DNA of 64,000 nt from NCBI GenBank assembly GCA_018389105.1, contig JACATO010002208.1, forward strand, positions 1-64,000. Direction: 5' to 3'. The notes below the pieces were generated by a model. The model was not told the origin of the DNA. It did not search any database and worked only from the letters and a program-made list of their open reading frames with translations. Shown here piece after piece: positions 24,701-39,700 of this stretch. The position numbers were made by a program, and so were the translations under genes. The first letter of the stretch is position 1. Every line of letters begins with the position of its first letter. Source of the stretch: Nautilus pompilius (lineage: Eukaryota; Mollusca; Cephalopoda; Nautilida; Nautilidae).

Positions 24701-27700
24701 ATCTGACAAGTACCATCAAGTTGAGTCAGTGTGTTTGTTTTTACTTACTGGCCGCTCCCTATTAACATCTGGCCCAAGTGCGAGCATTGAGTGTTCTGTT
24801 GATAACTTACGAAACAATTAATATACAGTGAATTCTTCTCCTACAACATAACTGCAGTATACCACAATACAGGCACTTTTGTGGTACCCAAATCTGTTGT
24901 GTAAATATATGTTATTAGATTAGATCTTCCTAGTAGTTTAGTTGTCACCTCAGCTGTCTAATTTCATCAAATCAATGCCTGAATAACATGTAGCTTCAAG
25001 ACCAGAAATTAGTACACATTTAAAGAAAAAAGTAAACATTAACTTAAAGTCAGTTTTGTTTTAAAAAAAAAGGAAATTGAACAAATAAATATTGCAAAGG
25101 AACTTCAGTTATCAATGAAGCTGATGAAATGCTGGACACCTACTTTATTTTTGCTCGTTCCATGAGGTCTCCCTCGTGGATTATCACAGTGAAGAGGAGG
25201 CGCAGTGTTGACGTGGCAGAATTGTGGGTGTTACTCTTCAGCCCCAGTAACCACCGCACTAGAAGTTTCATGGCAAGAACCTGGAACACAGCAAAACAAT
25301 GACTTTGTAAAACTTGCCTCTTTCTAAATTTGAAAAGCCTAAAGATGCTACTGCTCCACAGCCAGTCTCAAATGTATCGGGCTTAGTGAACGAACAAAGA
25401 CATTTTGGTTATTGGGGTCACAGACAAATGATAAGCAGGAATTCCCGAGCAGCTTCAGCTCAGCTGTATCAAATTCCTGACTAAACAAGCAGCTCAGTAT
25501 TGTGCCATCGTGGCAGCAGCAAAGCTCGGTACTCCTGCCATTTGTACACGTTCTCTCTAACAGTCCATTCGCTGTTACTTTTGCTTTGCACTGGTCACCC
25601 ACCACCCAGTTTGTCTTTCCACCATGAGCATTTGTTAGGAGACAGAAAAAAATAAAAATAAATATAGTCTCCACTTGCACAAAAATAAGTCATAATATTT
25701 CTGCCCATAGGTGTAATTACAGACATGCAAAAAAAAAAGATCAATAAACAAAAGCACTGGCAACATCCAACAGATTATGTACATCATACTGGATGAGAAT
25801 ATACGAAGTACTTTTGTGCTGGCAGCACTGTAACAGGACACCCAGCAGATTTAGGCTTCTTATGCTTTTCGGCCAGATGGATTGCAACATGACTGGACTA
25901 GCAGTACTTTCTCGGTTTCTAAATCGAGGTACCCAAACTATTAATTGTTGCTTCACATCAGAGAAATGCTAAATTAACTCCAGCCAGAAAGATTTCACTG
26001 TCAAGAGATTAATTCTGTTCTCAAAGTAAATAGGTGAAAACTAATTTTTCTTATGTTAAGAAATGGACTCCCGTGGATTTACAGCTGCTGCTACGCAGCA
26101 AACAACCAGAACCTCTCTGGAATCCAACCCCGTGGTGGCAAGTGCCACTGTCACAAGTGCAGATCATCCTGATTTCAAAATTTATTTTAAAGTTCCAATG
26201 TTTTACTCCTCATTCTGAAGTTGCAATGTAAAAATATGAATTTAAAAAAAAAAAAAAAAATAGCCAATAAAGAAATCTAACCAAAATTTGCACACGAAAA
26301 TTTCAAAACCTGTGCAGAATTCCAGCTTCTATGACTGGCACTAAAAAAAACAACCATTTAAATAAGAAACAAACTCAGACATTAATAATCTAGTTCAAAA
26401 AGTCAACAAAATACAACAGATGCCAGTAACAAAAATGCAAGAGAACTGCTGACAAAAAAAATTTAAAACCTGAAATAAAACTTAGGACAACGCTCCACCT
26501 GCAATTCAATTTATGAACTATACCTGCCCCTTATTTTGTTTTAATTATAAACATTAGTACTGGTATCCGGTAAATCCTAATGGTTCACTTCCATGTCTGG
26601 CCCTACACTGCCAGCAGAAGCTCTGACATCTAAACCCATACAATCTCATCTTATTACAGCAGCATTTCTTTATGATTCTTCCCACCAGGCACAAGACTAA
26701 GACTTTGAGTGTAACGTGGTACTTTCACTGTTCTCTAATTACGTTCTGCTGTAAAGGTAAATTCATATCAATATGCTAGGGGGGGGAGAGAGATTTGCCT
26801 GCTGCTAGCTGCACATCTTCAGTGTGTGTGGGAGTGACTATTTAGGAGGGGAATAATTACACACATTGTTTTCCCAAGGTCCCTTGTCCCCACCAAATGT
26901 AATACCTTTGCTTGAGTTTCTTCCGACACCAAGTGATCTGCATACCAGCTGTCATGCACTTTATGACCTTCAGTCTGCAACAGATAAGAAACCATTAAAA
27001 TCCTTCTTACTGCACAAACCAGAGTAAATAACAATCAAGGTCTCACTAACAGCACCAATAATGATTCTGCAACAGATATGTTCTAGGGAAACTTGAAAAG
27101 CGAAGGAAAAAAAACACATTTCTGAGTGGAAGCACAATAGCTGGCTGCTGTGCACTAAGGACATACAACTAACTGCTGGCTTATCACTAAGACAGGTTTT
27201 TTAACTGTTAGAAGTTCAGACTTCTTTTGATTCAGTACACATCAGGTTTGTTAATTTACACCTGAAAAGAAATTAGTGTTGATGTTTTGGTTCAGTACGA
27301 CTTCCTGTTTAAGGTCCACTAACTTTTGGTGCAAAGCAGCCCTATTTTTGAACAGTAGGGTGTACAGTAATAGCCCCTCTCATCAGGAAGACTAGTGGGG
27401 TTTACAAAAAGATGAATTATTCTTCACATGAATTCATAAGAATGGAAGATCCTTTTGTCAACTGAATGACTTGTAACAGAAAATCTAAGCTCTAATTTCA
27501 ATTCTATAGTGTGTGTATAAATAATCTCTGTCATCCTTCATTCCTCGAACCTCAAGAGTATCGACACATTGATCTCATCTTTATTCTAAAAAGAAAGATC
27601 TTGGAATATTTTAGGTCCTGAAGAACGCAGTCTACAACAGCAGCAGCAGCCTGATGCGAGAGCAACCTCCTGGGTCCTTGGGGCCCCCGGTGTTGGGTGG

Positions 27701-30700
27701 ACCGGGCCGCATCAAACCAGATTTTTTCCCTTACATTGAGAAGTTCATGTGGCCCAACTGAGGATATAAGTTAGTTTGTGCAGGATTCTACTCTAATACA
27801 AGATGGTACTTTGTCAACAGAGTTCACATTAGCACACGATGGATTGTTCAACAGCACTCACCCGATCCTGCATCAACAAATCTTTCACTATCTGTTTTGA
27901 CACAACATTCTTCATCTCGGCAGCAAACTCCTGTGGACATATCTGTGCTATGTGACCCAGTGCCACAATAGCCGTCAGATAGTTGGCAGAGTCTGAATGC
28001 AAGCAATTTTTCACATGCTACAAATAAAAACAAAAACCTGTAGCACTCATTCATAGTAGTTGTTAGAAAAATAATTATATGCAGCAACCAATTAACAACA
28101 ACATCAAAATGCTTCAAAGACCACATACAACATACTACTGTAGGATTTTTCCAGCGATGCTTCAGCTATGACTTCAGGTTATTTTTTTATTAGGGGTTTT
28201 GGTGAACTTCCAATCTGGAAACCAAACCATCCTAACCAGAACCTGAAGACAGCAACAAACATCAGAGAATGTTCATCTGTCCAGACCATTATCAAGCTAG
28301 AAACCCCACTAGAATCACAGTGTGGTGTAAGTGGAGCTAACTCTCTCATTCTCGGCAAGTAGTGTCATCCAATCACATATTAACAGTTCAGTGGGTATGA
28401 GACAGCAGGGTGCCACCATCGCTTATGTTCAAAACCATCTCAAGGACAAGAAATACACAGCAGGGTGATTTTTGAAATCAACTTATTCTACCAATGTTGT
28501 TAATCCACCCTAAAAAAAACAGCTTTCTAATGCTGAGTCATGCCAAAACCTTAGCCATCATGCAATTACGGCCTCTTGTATCATAACTTTGAAATGACAA
28601 TTAGATGCGTTACCTGAACACTAATTCTTCTAAATGCCTGAAACCTAGAAACACCCTGATGAATCTCTGCTGAACGTTTTCCAATCCAATATACCATCTT
28701 TCTCATGCCATATTAATGCAGACAAACTAAGGACTTTTACAAGGCTTGATAGTGCACTTTATTAGCCCTGAAAATACCTGCTTTTATATTTGCTTCCCTT
28801 GGGAATCCCTGCCAGGATTAATAACAGGTGACTAAATTTTGAAGAAAACAAGCAATAAGACAGCTGCAGCTCACCTCAAACACTTGGGAAAGGATGACAG
28901 CCTTGTCCTGGTAGATCACACTAATGCACTTGATTGCATGCTTTGTTTGCCGGATATTTCCCAGCTTCGCCATGCTCTGGAGGACAGGAAGGAGGTTCCT
29001 GTAAAACATCAAAACAAGTTCAGTAGAAAACCCCTACATGCCAATATTAGTAAATAACATCATTTTGTCATTTGCTTTTTTTTATTAGAAACTACATTTA
29101 AACAACAGAGCAGTTAGGTGAATGTTGAAAAAGACGTTGCATCCACAATTTTATTTGTACAAAAAACTGCATTAGCTGTTATACTGGTTGATTTCACAGC
29201 TGTTAAACAAATCAAACTTACAAATACATTTTTTGAAATATTTAATGCCACACAGGTGCCATTTAGGCAGGAAAACAGACCAACAAGTCTCTTTAAAATT
29301 TCCCATTTGTCTTAAGATCTTTTGCTCAGCGTCTGCAGATACACACATCTGAAGATGTCCAAGTTTTTTTTTTTAAATTTTTGCAGAACAAACTGCTGAA
29401 CAGTTTGCAATTTATTTAAATAAAGATTAAAATGTCTTACTTTTGCAGCTTCATACCTGAAAAGGGGACTATTTTATTTGTATCTTAAAAAAAAAAAGGA
29501 AGATGGGAAGCAGTAATGAACACAGGTGAAAGAGATGCAAAAGAATGTTCTGAACCCTGTTTAAGAACAGTATCCAACTGGAGGTTGTTAAAAATGAAGA
29601 TGCGGTTCAGAGACTGAGCAAGAGATTTTTTTTTTTTTTTTTTACAGGGCATATATTAGCGATTGCTGTTTTGAGGATTTTTGCTAACTGTTTCGCTGCG
29701 ACGAGCCACCTGTTGTGGCAGGAATAAAACCACTGAAGCCACAGAGGGGCAAGCACCGCAGCCTGCTCAAGTAAAATGACCACTTTGATTCATTAATGGC
29801 CATTTCTTTTATCACACAGCCCAACTTTACCCGCACCAAAACTACCACAACAACAGCGAGACAGTTAACGTTATTGAATGGTATTTCTCTAAACAGGTCT
29901 GACAGCATGATCAACAGAGAGAGGAGTTTAATATCCCAACCCCGGCTTTGCCAAGAGAGGTGTTTTATGTGAGCTTACAGATGAATGGCCGTCATCTCTT
30001 TCTTCACGTTGTGTCCGGTGTTGATGAAAACCTGTAGCGCAAGATCAGCTGAAAGTTCAGAAAGAAAAAAAAAAGACAAAACAAAACAGATGAGTTCCAA
30101 CCTTGCCCTACTCTACGCCAGATTTATTCTCGATCATCATCTTGGGCAGGCTAGAGAAAGCTTATACGGGGCGCTCGTGGAAAGTGTCTGTTGGTAACCT
30201 GTGATCACTTTCCCCCAATAATTATTTCCATTAATTTACAATTCTGTAACAGAACATTTTCTCTTAGTATCAAGCCGTGCTGAAAGGTCAGTTACTTTTT
30301 AATCATGACCCCCCCCCCGTTATTTTAAACTGCAGGTAACTTTAATAATGTAACACCATCTGCGTGTTCAAACAGTTTCAACCACATCCCCCCCCCCCAG
30401 CAATCACCCTCAAACAGAGCCCGTTACAAACAAACCTAATGTTCTTTCCTTTTCTTAAATAAGGAACCAAACGCACACACAGTGTACTGGAAATAGAGAA
30501 ACTAAAGGGTTTTATTTTTAACATTTAAAATCTGTTCTCTGTAGAATGCTGTCTAACGAGAACTCAGAAACACAATGTCATGCAATGGTGGTACGTTCGG
30601 GTTAGCATGCAAGAAAGAGGATCTGCCACCACGGGTGACTGGCATGGGTTCTCTCTACGTACGCTAGATTCTTCCCACACTTCCCTCCCTCGCATGTAAG

Positions 30701-33700
30701 CAGCCCTTTGACGCTGCTGGTACTAGAGCAGTAATAACACTAGCGTCACCTTCACCTTTCCAAGATCCCTTGGACTCATTCCGGGTTTTCAAAGACAAAG
30801 ACTTCCAGCACCGCCTGTTGTTTTCCTTTTTTAAGAAATGTATCAGAACTATAGGAAATCATGCAAAATGATAATTCACGGACAAACCCAAGACACTTAC
30901 AGATGACCTCATCTTCGTGTTTCAGGAATGTAAGCAAGCCAGCAAATACCTTTTCAGAGTTGAAGAAGTGAGAGAAAACATGGGACAGCGCCTAAAAAAC
31001 AAACACCGTCCATAAACCTATAATCTTACACCAGACAAAACCAAACATTTTTTAAATGGAAAAATTTATTATTTCAACTTTGAAATAAATACAAATTTTA
31101 ATTAGTAAAACTACACAAATCTCACGTAACACAATAGAGGTGGTCTGCAATACTGAAAGCCACTAACCAGAACCAATCGAAGCCCCTTTTCAGCTGCTCT
31201 CAAGACCCCATCTTCAACTCGAACCAGTCCACCAACAATATCACAAATGTACTTCACCAAGGCACTTATGGCATCTGCATCGATCATCACAGTGGCGACC
31301 CGCTCGAGGAGAGACTTGATGGCGGTGTAGAAAATGTTCTGCTGGCCAGGGTTACCAACCTTTCTCAGAATTTCTTTCTAAAGGCAAAGAAATAAATAAA
31401 CATTTTAAGTTGGGCTGCAAAGGAAAACAAATGAAGTATAATTCTAAATTGAGCACATTCTTTGTTGGAAAAGTGACAGCAACGAAATCTCTCTTGCCCG
31501 CCAAGGTTCAAAGCCAGAGAGGAGACATGGAAAAGACGGGACTTGTGTCCCCTCTAGGATGAACTTAGCTCCGGGTTCCTACCAGAACATCCTTCATGAT
31601 TAATTATTCTGAATTAGGGTCGGGCCAACGTTTTTCGATCAAAGTTGAGATCTCCTGGCTTCAATTCACTGACAATGCGGCAGGAAAACATCACTGAAAC
31701 ATATCAGTATTAGTTAGCGGTAATGTTACCAAGGTGATGGTGAAGAACCTGAACTAACCCCCTAACTTCTCTTAATGTTTCTGTGTGAAGTTCTAACCAA
31801 TGAAAAAAGTTGAAAATTAACGTGAAGAAAAGGGAAAAACAAACAGGCCACTGACCACTGCTTCTTCAGCCTTCCTGCAGGTACAGTTGTTACTGACCAG
31901 CATTTTCACGCACTGCCTGATTCGTTTATCCTCCTTCAAAATTTGGTTGAATCGCTTCAGATGTTCTTGGACCTTTCCGGGCTCAGGCAGGTGCCCTGAA
32001 GAAAAGTTCTACTACTGTGACCATCACCAGAAATTACGTTGAATGATAATAATAATAATAATACAACTAGTAACTGAAATCTCAGTCTCTCCATTAAAGG
32101 CTACTGAATAAGAACCACCATGTCTTGACAGCTTTAAAAAGCTGTGCAAACTTATGGAAATATTTTACAATAAACCCACCTGACAAGCAACCAACCCCAA
32201 AAGGTATCTGAGAGGGGTTTAAGATTTGTTCAAATGGCATAATATCGCCGAAGTCAAGATTTAGGGCAATTAGGTTAAATGGTGGGAGGTGACTTTCATA
32301 AGAGTTTTACATTCATGATTCTCTGAAAGTACTGTAACGTCATTAGTAAATAAATTTGGCAACATTTCTGAAAATAACTATAATCTGCCTATTAGTTTAG
32401 GTATACGACTGACTGTCAGAAATTTCTATGCTGTCCACAGTACATCAGCAGTTTTTTCAGCTACCTAACTAACACACACTGAAAAAATAATAAGTAAAAA
32501 GAAACAAAACCACTGTCTCACTGTATGAGAATATGGCATTTATGAAAAAAATTCTGACGATTTTTATCCCAGAATCCAATGCAATGTACATTTGTGGGTT
32601 TTTAAGTCATTATTTCTTGACACTTTAGCTCCAGAGGTTACTGACAGATGGAAAATTGAAACTGATCACATCTAGGTGCGTCTGAGCACCATCAACGCTA
32701 GTTACCAAGTCAATGAATGCAATGAGAGCTTCAGCTTCTTGTGTTGCTGGGCACACAGATGCCCCCACTCCAGAAACATGTTATAATTTCCACCATGTTT
32801 TCCAAACTTAGATTTTTCTTTTCAAGCACGAGGCAGTAAGTTCCTGTTTTCTCCAGTAACTGGCTTTGTGAGAGATGAAACCAAGAGTCACTGGATGCCT
32901 GCCGTCAGTGTCTAAAATAGTCCATTTCTGTTCAAGCCAGAAGACAGAACTAAACTGCCTGAAAGCAGCCAAGCACTAGCGAGTCGTTTAATGATTACTT
33001 ACGTCTACATCACAGACAGTACTTGTAGAAGGAAAGCGGTTCACATTATCACCACTTCCTCCAGCCATTTGTATTGCTTAGTTCACCCATGAAAGTAATT
33101 AGCACGAATGATGTGCATAGGCTAGTTTGTCTAAGTTGAAATGTGATGAAATCCAAAAGTAAATCCTTTCCATCTGGTGGCATGTTCTGAAGTGTTCATA
33201 CCTCAGATCTCTCATCACTTAGCTGGTTGGTTGGACAAGGAAGAAACATTTAAACATGCATCGGGAGAGCAACAACAATGGCATGAAGAGCAAAGTCATC
33301 AAATCAAGTTTGAACCATCTGTGACCAATCAACGTGCCAATGTTTTCACAATCTGCTGGCCTAAGAATGACACCAATGATAAACATGAAGCCTGTGGATT
33401 TCTTCTACAGGCTGATACCAAAAGATTTCTTCCACCACATGGCTAAGGAGTTAACTGCTACACCACAGAGACCCAGATGCAGGCAGGCAGAGCTAACACA
33501 CACCTGGACATACATCCCAAAAGCATCTGTAGTGATAAACAATTCATTATCCATCCATTGAGGATTGTTGGGAGGGAGGATGACAGACTTAGGGTCAAAA
33601 GTAATGAGATTAAGGATGATTCAAGAAATTGAATCAGTACTGATACCTCTGTAACAGCAAACAGGTGATTTTACTCTACATTTTTTACTATCAGCACTAT

Positions 33701-36700
33701 AAATTAAATTTTTCCTTTCATTTCAAATCTTTTTTATTTGGATTACTAAACTATGCTAAGACAGTGATGCAATTTGAGTCATTCCATGTTTTTTTAAATA
33801 ATTTTAATCAGGTAGTTGTGTTTTGTGCAGACTTCTTAGAAATTGCTCGAACATTTGTGCATGTAAAATAATCCATTTCCTGAACAGCAAAGGGTTAAAC
33901 AACCAAGCAAAGCAAGCAAAAGTGATTGGAAGTCTATCAAGACAAAAACGAATGCTTAGTTTTAAGGCCAGGGTAACAAATAAGTGCAATGGCTGCATCG
34001 GTTGAACAGACTGCCTGCTTTCATTTATAAATAAATTACCACTTCTAACAAGCATAAGGCCTCCACCTCCAAACAAATTTCGGACTTGCAGTTCTCAAAA
34101 GGAAATACTCATCCATGGAGTACTTACGTGCTAAGGCCAGCAGTTTTCCACTGACAGAGGATGTCGTTCCCTGGATGAACTGCTCCAGTGCTTCGAGCCA
34201 CTGCAACACAGTGCAGCGCACACTGAAGATACAGAACAAGAAAGGCCATTAATGATCTAAAAGGTACAGTCAGGTAGGTAGTTGATGCCTATACATGTAG
34301 TGTTTTGATTAACTAGTGTTAAGCAGCAAATTTTTACACTTCTTCCATTTCTTAAAAAAATAGGCAAACCAGATACTTAATTATCCATTAACCCCCCACC
34401 CACAAATCTGTTCTGATGACTCACCACTACTGTGCAAGTCTTAGGTTACCCTAAAATATTTTAAGATTAGACTCTAGACAAAGCAAGATACTTCTAATTT
34501 TTTAAGAATGCTACATTAGTCCGTAATTCTATACTTTCATTAACCAACTACCAGCACTTATGATCATTTAGAAAAAATCATTTAAAAATTATGTAGTTTT
34601 CCATTCCAATATATCAACTTTTGACCAGTGACCAATATTTTCCTACCAGTCAGCAGAGACTAACAAACAGCAGTACAATGTTTTTCATTTCTCATCTTCA
34701 GTAACAATAAGTTAAGGGCAGAACTTCAGGCCCAAGACTCTCTTCATAAAAACATCCTCAGTATTCCGGCAATACGCCCCCACGACCCTAACCCTGCTCA
34801 GCATTTAGCAACCAGATTTTTTTATACCTCACCCAACACCTTTTTTCCTCAGAAACCATACGAGCCAAACCCAACCAAACAAAGGAATCAAAGACATTGA
34901 AAATACCCTCTCTATAGGATCAGGGTTATAAATTTCTCCCAGCTGCATCTTCATTACCAGCAAGCAACCCAGTAACATCAGCTGGTTTTTAATAACCCCT
35001 GACATCTTTCAACAGGCATCAAGAAGCCATCATATTTTAAATGAACACAAACAGCTTTTGACCACAGAACCACTAGGAATTGAAGGGAAATGGTTTACTA
35101 TGGTAATCAGTGAATCGTCGGCTAATTAAAACACCCCAGATTTTCTAACCCCAATTACAGCAATAGTTGCCAAACCAATGGGAGCTAAGGGGGGAGAGAG
35201 GCGGGTTAACAAAAAGAAAAAAAAATGAAAACCTGTTCTGCGATGCTACACCGTCTCAGGACTGGTTACTACTCAGGAGCGCTCTCCTTACAATATCCAA
35301 ACGACTCCAGACCACTTACCTGTGTTGATACTTCAGAAGCTCATTAAATGCTCTGAAAATACACAAATTGAAATAACTGATCACGAAGTCAGGGGGTTAG
35401 TTTAAGCTGTCGGGACCAAGCCCCGATGACACCAGAACAAAGGTCCAGCTGCTGCGAAATAACACCTCAACGGCACCTTTCCGTTCTTATCTTACCTATC
35501 TACCACAATGGCAGGGAGCTGGCAGCATTCTTCCACCAGCTATCTGACACTATATCAGATCAGCCAAATATTTAAATTAAAACAACTGATAAAAAAATAA
35601 AAGGGCCAGCCAGTTCAGCTTCCAGAGCAATGCATTGTGGGAATGTTTCTTTAATTACTGGAAAATACCCTCCCCCACTCCAGCAGGTAAATCACTAAAA
35701 GCAGCGTATTATGGAACAGACAGGTATACACTGTGCAGCTCTTAGTCAGTATAAAAGTTCAAATTTTCTGCTTTTCTCTTACAAAAGAGAAAGATGTTTC
35801 ATAATATTTTTCATCAAAACAAAAGCTATTATCTCCCTCTAAATATCTGTAAGTTAGAGGGTCAATACTGGCAAGCAACATTTCAGTAAAACTCCAGATA
35901 AAATAGCTAAGGCAAAGCAGCTGATATTTTTAGCTCCCAAAAATCAGTCAGTCAGTCACTCTCTCATTTTATTAAAGAATTCCTAGTGAGAATCCTGATG
36001 ATGCTGTAATAAAGATGTTTTCTTCTTCTGGACCCTGGAGCATCAAAACACTTATTGACCCAGAGATCCAAAAGAAGAGCAAACTCACTTCAAAGCATGA
36101 TCATCCAGCGAGGAAAAAAGCTTGTGGAGTCGTTTCATCCTTTCTGCTGTTGGCAAGGTGTATGGAACCAGCGACGTATTGAAAATGCGTTCAACTAGTA
36201 ACCTAGAAAACCAATTATTACTTATCATCCTCCGCGTAATTTTAATATTTTATAAATAAAACAAACTGTCCTTTTCAAACTCAAACCTGATGTCAGTTAA
36301 TACAAACGCTTAAATTCATGCTACTCTGCTATAGTAAAGAATGGGCTTAAATGTACTTGTCAGATGTCAAATCCTGTTACTAGCAATGTGGATATTCCAG
36401 AAGAAAGGACCAGGAAAAGCTTCTCACGCAGCAAATTTACTTCGACAAATGATCGCTATATCTGGGAAACACTCAAAGTGGTAACAGAAGTTGAGAAAGC
36501 CCGCTATATGAAAAGTTGCTGATGAGTCTAGTTAATTTCGACAGCTGACAGCCTGAACAGAAACGGCTACCTTACCTGTCCTCTGCACTGTTCTGATAGT
36601 AAGCATGAAACACCTTGTCCTTCACCCAGCCGAGCCGCTCTACATACGCAGCGTTGTCAGGCTCCATAGTGACCGTATTTTTGTACAGCTGCGCTAACCC

Positions 36701-39700
36701 AAGCAGGGCTTCTCGGCGAATTTTAAACTTACAAAAAAAAAGAAAAAAAAAGTTGTTTTCAAATTTCAATTTGAGCCAAAAGGCGCAAGATTTGGGTTTT
36801 TTTTCTACAGTTCAGCCAGAAAATTTGAAAAAAATTACTAAATATCAAAATATAATTAACTAAGCATATTTTCAACTGACTTTATCACTAGGTTAAATAA
36901 TCTCTCCTTTTCTTAAACCTTCCCTGAACAGTCCGGCTGGAGGTTAGCAGCGTCTCAAGAGACTGGGCGAGGAAAGCAAGTCTCAATTCCACGAGTGGCG
37001 AGACACAGCCGACAGTTCCTTTAAAATTACGATCCACAAAAAAAGAAGCACCTAGTTAATAATAAATGTAAGAAATATTTACATTTTTTTTTTTTCCAAA
37101 TGAGATTTGACCATCTGTAATTTAGAGATTAAATTTTAAAATAAACATCGCACCCCCTTCCCCCCAGATAATGCTGCATTACTTTATAGAAATTAGGGTT
37201 CTTTGGGCCTTTTCCCACCACCCTTATTATTGGTGCAGCCAATAATCCATCACCAGCACAATTCCCCTTTCTCTATGGCTGGCTCTTGAGGCAAGCATCC
37301 CTGAGGATACACCAATCTGGTAATAACAGCAGCAATTTTTTTTTTCCTTTTCAGATTTCATGAAGAGTTTTAATGCTATAAGAGGAAAAGCAGCCTTCAG
37401 AAATTCCTCCCCTGGAGTTATGGCACCCACACCCCCAGTCTGCGATGGGATCACAGATGAGAGGTCAACTAACTGAAGTTTAATGGTGAACTCAGCTGAA
37501 ACACAGCAGCAGCCATGACTACAGGAGGGGCAGAAGCGAAGGGTTATGCAGTACTCCCCAGATTACAGTTTGCCTAGCCATACCTTTTTATCTAGAGTTC
37601 GTTCCTTTATAAATCCAAGCAATTCATCTGTGATAACATTGAAATCTTTCTTTGCTGCATTCAGAATGGTTCCCACCACCTCCATTCTTACAGTCTCCTC
37701 TGGGTCATGCTGCCTAATCTTCAAATGCTCTGGAGAAGAAGAACAGTCATCATTCACTCAGCCTGTCACCACCTCGCCATCCCACCCTGACCCCAGGCTC
37801 TGTACAGGTAAAGTGCCTGCTGAAACAAAACCGACCAGAGAGGGAGTTCTCTCTCTCTCCACCATGTCCAGACGCCCATGGACTCCTGACCTACGGAGAA
37901 AATGGACTTCAAGAAGAGCCACACTAAACGAAGATCTAGCTGGCATTTAAACATTTCTACATTACTCATCTGTACCCATGATAAAACTAACATTGTCCAC
38001 CAAACCACTAAGCCAGCATCTACTACTTTCTAGTCTGGAAGTAGTAATACAAACAGAATCTTGGGTTAGTTGGTGTCAACCTGATTAAATTGTTATGGTT
38101 CACCCAAGAGTAATATTAATAGTTGTGTTTAGAGCCACTGGGCCAGTAGCAATGCGCGACTAGGAGCTGAGCCAGTGATGCACTTACTTCTTTTTTCCTT
38201 TAAAGAACCCGACAGATTTACTACTGACCCCTACAGATACCCATTACTGTGATTTGCTTAATCGTTATGGCAACAAACAAAAAAGAGGGGGTGTCCTTTC
38301 TTTAATATCTTAATTTTGAAAAAAACTCAGCTTTATGTTTGTTCATTTTTTTCACATCAGAAGTATCAGAAACTAAAACCATGTCTACTTAAGTATTTAA
38401 AATAATCAAAGTAATTTATGTCTCTCTTACAGAAAACAAACTTAAAAAGGTATTTGTCAAGTTACTCACCAATGACATCCTTCATGAGTTCAGGGTGATT
38501 TAGAATAAATCTCTGTGCGTACTGTACACAGACCACTCTCACTCCAGTGCTGATGTCATTGAACCTGAGAGAGAAGTTAAATAATGATTTCTATGTCAAG
38601 AATGTTAAATATGATACTTTAAAAGGCCATCGGTGACAGCAAGAACCAACAAGTGATTATTTTCCAAGTTTATATTGGCCAAAAAGTAACCTGGACTGGT
38701 CAAGTGTGCAAATAAGCCTACAAACCACTCAAACGGTTTTCCACTAACTCTGCTTTCGTAATCGAGGTGCTCAGAGAAAAGCCTTCTCCCACATTCCTGC
38801 AGAGACACACCAGGCACATCACATGTTAAAAAGAGTTTTGGAGATCAATAAGTATACTGATGTCAAAATTTCAGCAATACACATCGAATGGACAAATGCG
38901 GATAAGTATTTCATCTATCTACAGTTGACATGCCACAGCATGGAGTGATGTAGTAAGAAAGCAAAACTGACACAGCATTCAATACAGGTTGACTTAACAC
39001 AAGGTTCCTTTCAGCCTATCTCCAACCACTGTTTACCAGGGATCACCTTTATTACAGAGTACATTCTTCAAAAGGACAGAGCAATATATGCTATCCTGCT
39101 CAAACTGCTGCATCAAGAACACAATGATATCTCCACTTCTCCAAAAAGCCCAAATACAGATCCTATTGTACACCTTTAAGAACAAACAAAAAATTGATCA
39201 ATTTGTCCACATGGCCAGCGGATTATCAGATGAAACCAGACATCCACCTTTACAGTCCACAACTTTACTTCAATGCACATCCTAGTTTTCAATAAATGGC
39301 ATGCCTCCTAAAATATTTGTTCAAATTATTCTGGCTGCAATGTGTGTATATATAAAACTGTAAACATTTTACTGATAACCTACCGTCCAAGGAAACAGAT
39401 CCATAATGGTTTGTTCTGGTTAGCTAAGTCTGAACTTGGATCGGAGAACATCTTGGCTAGAAGTCGAGTAACAGACTTTCGCTCCATTTCTTCACTACTC
39501 TGAAATCAAAAGTCGAAGCTAAATGTACATAAATAAGTTCTCAGATTGTAAGATCTGTTTATAACACATGTAAATGATTGGGTGTTCCAAGATGGGATCA
39601 AATGTTGAAAGGGAGAAAAGTAAATCATTAAAATAGGTTTCCAACCAAATACTAAAATATTTTAAAATCTTTACTTCATCCTTCCTCATCAATTACCATT

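Noticed and set aside
31480-31640. B-box-like GGTTCAAAGCC as another SINE
   Set aside because: No convincing A box at the right distance.
33177-33561. Two overlapping + strand frames of 89 and 75 codons
   Set aside because: No recognisable domain, no splice context, and the two frames contradict each other over one PDS5 intron.
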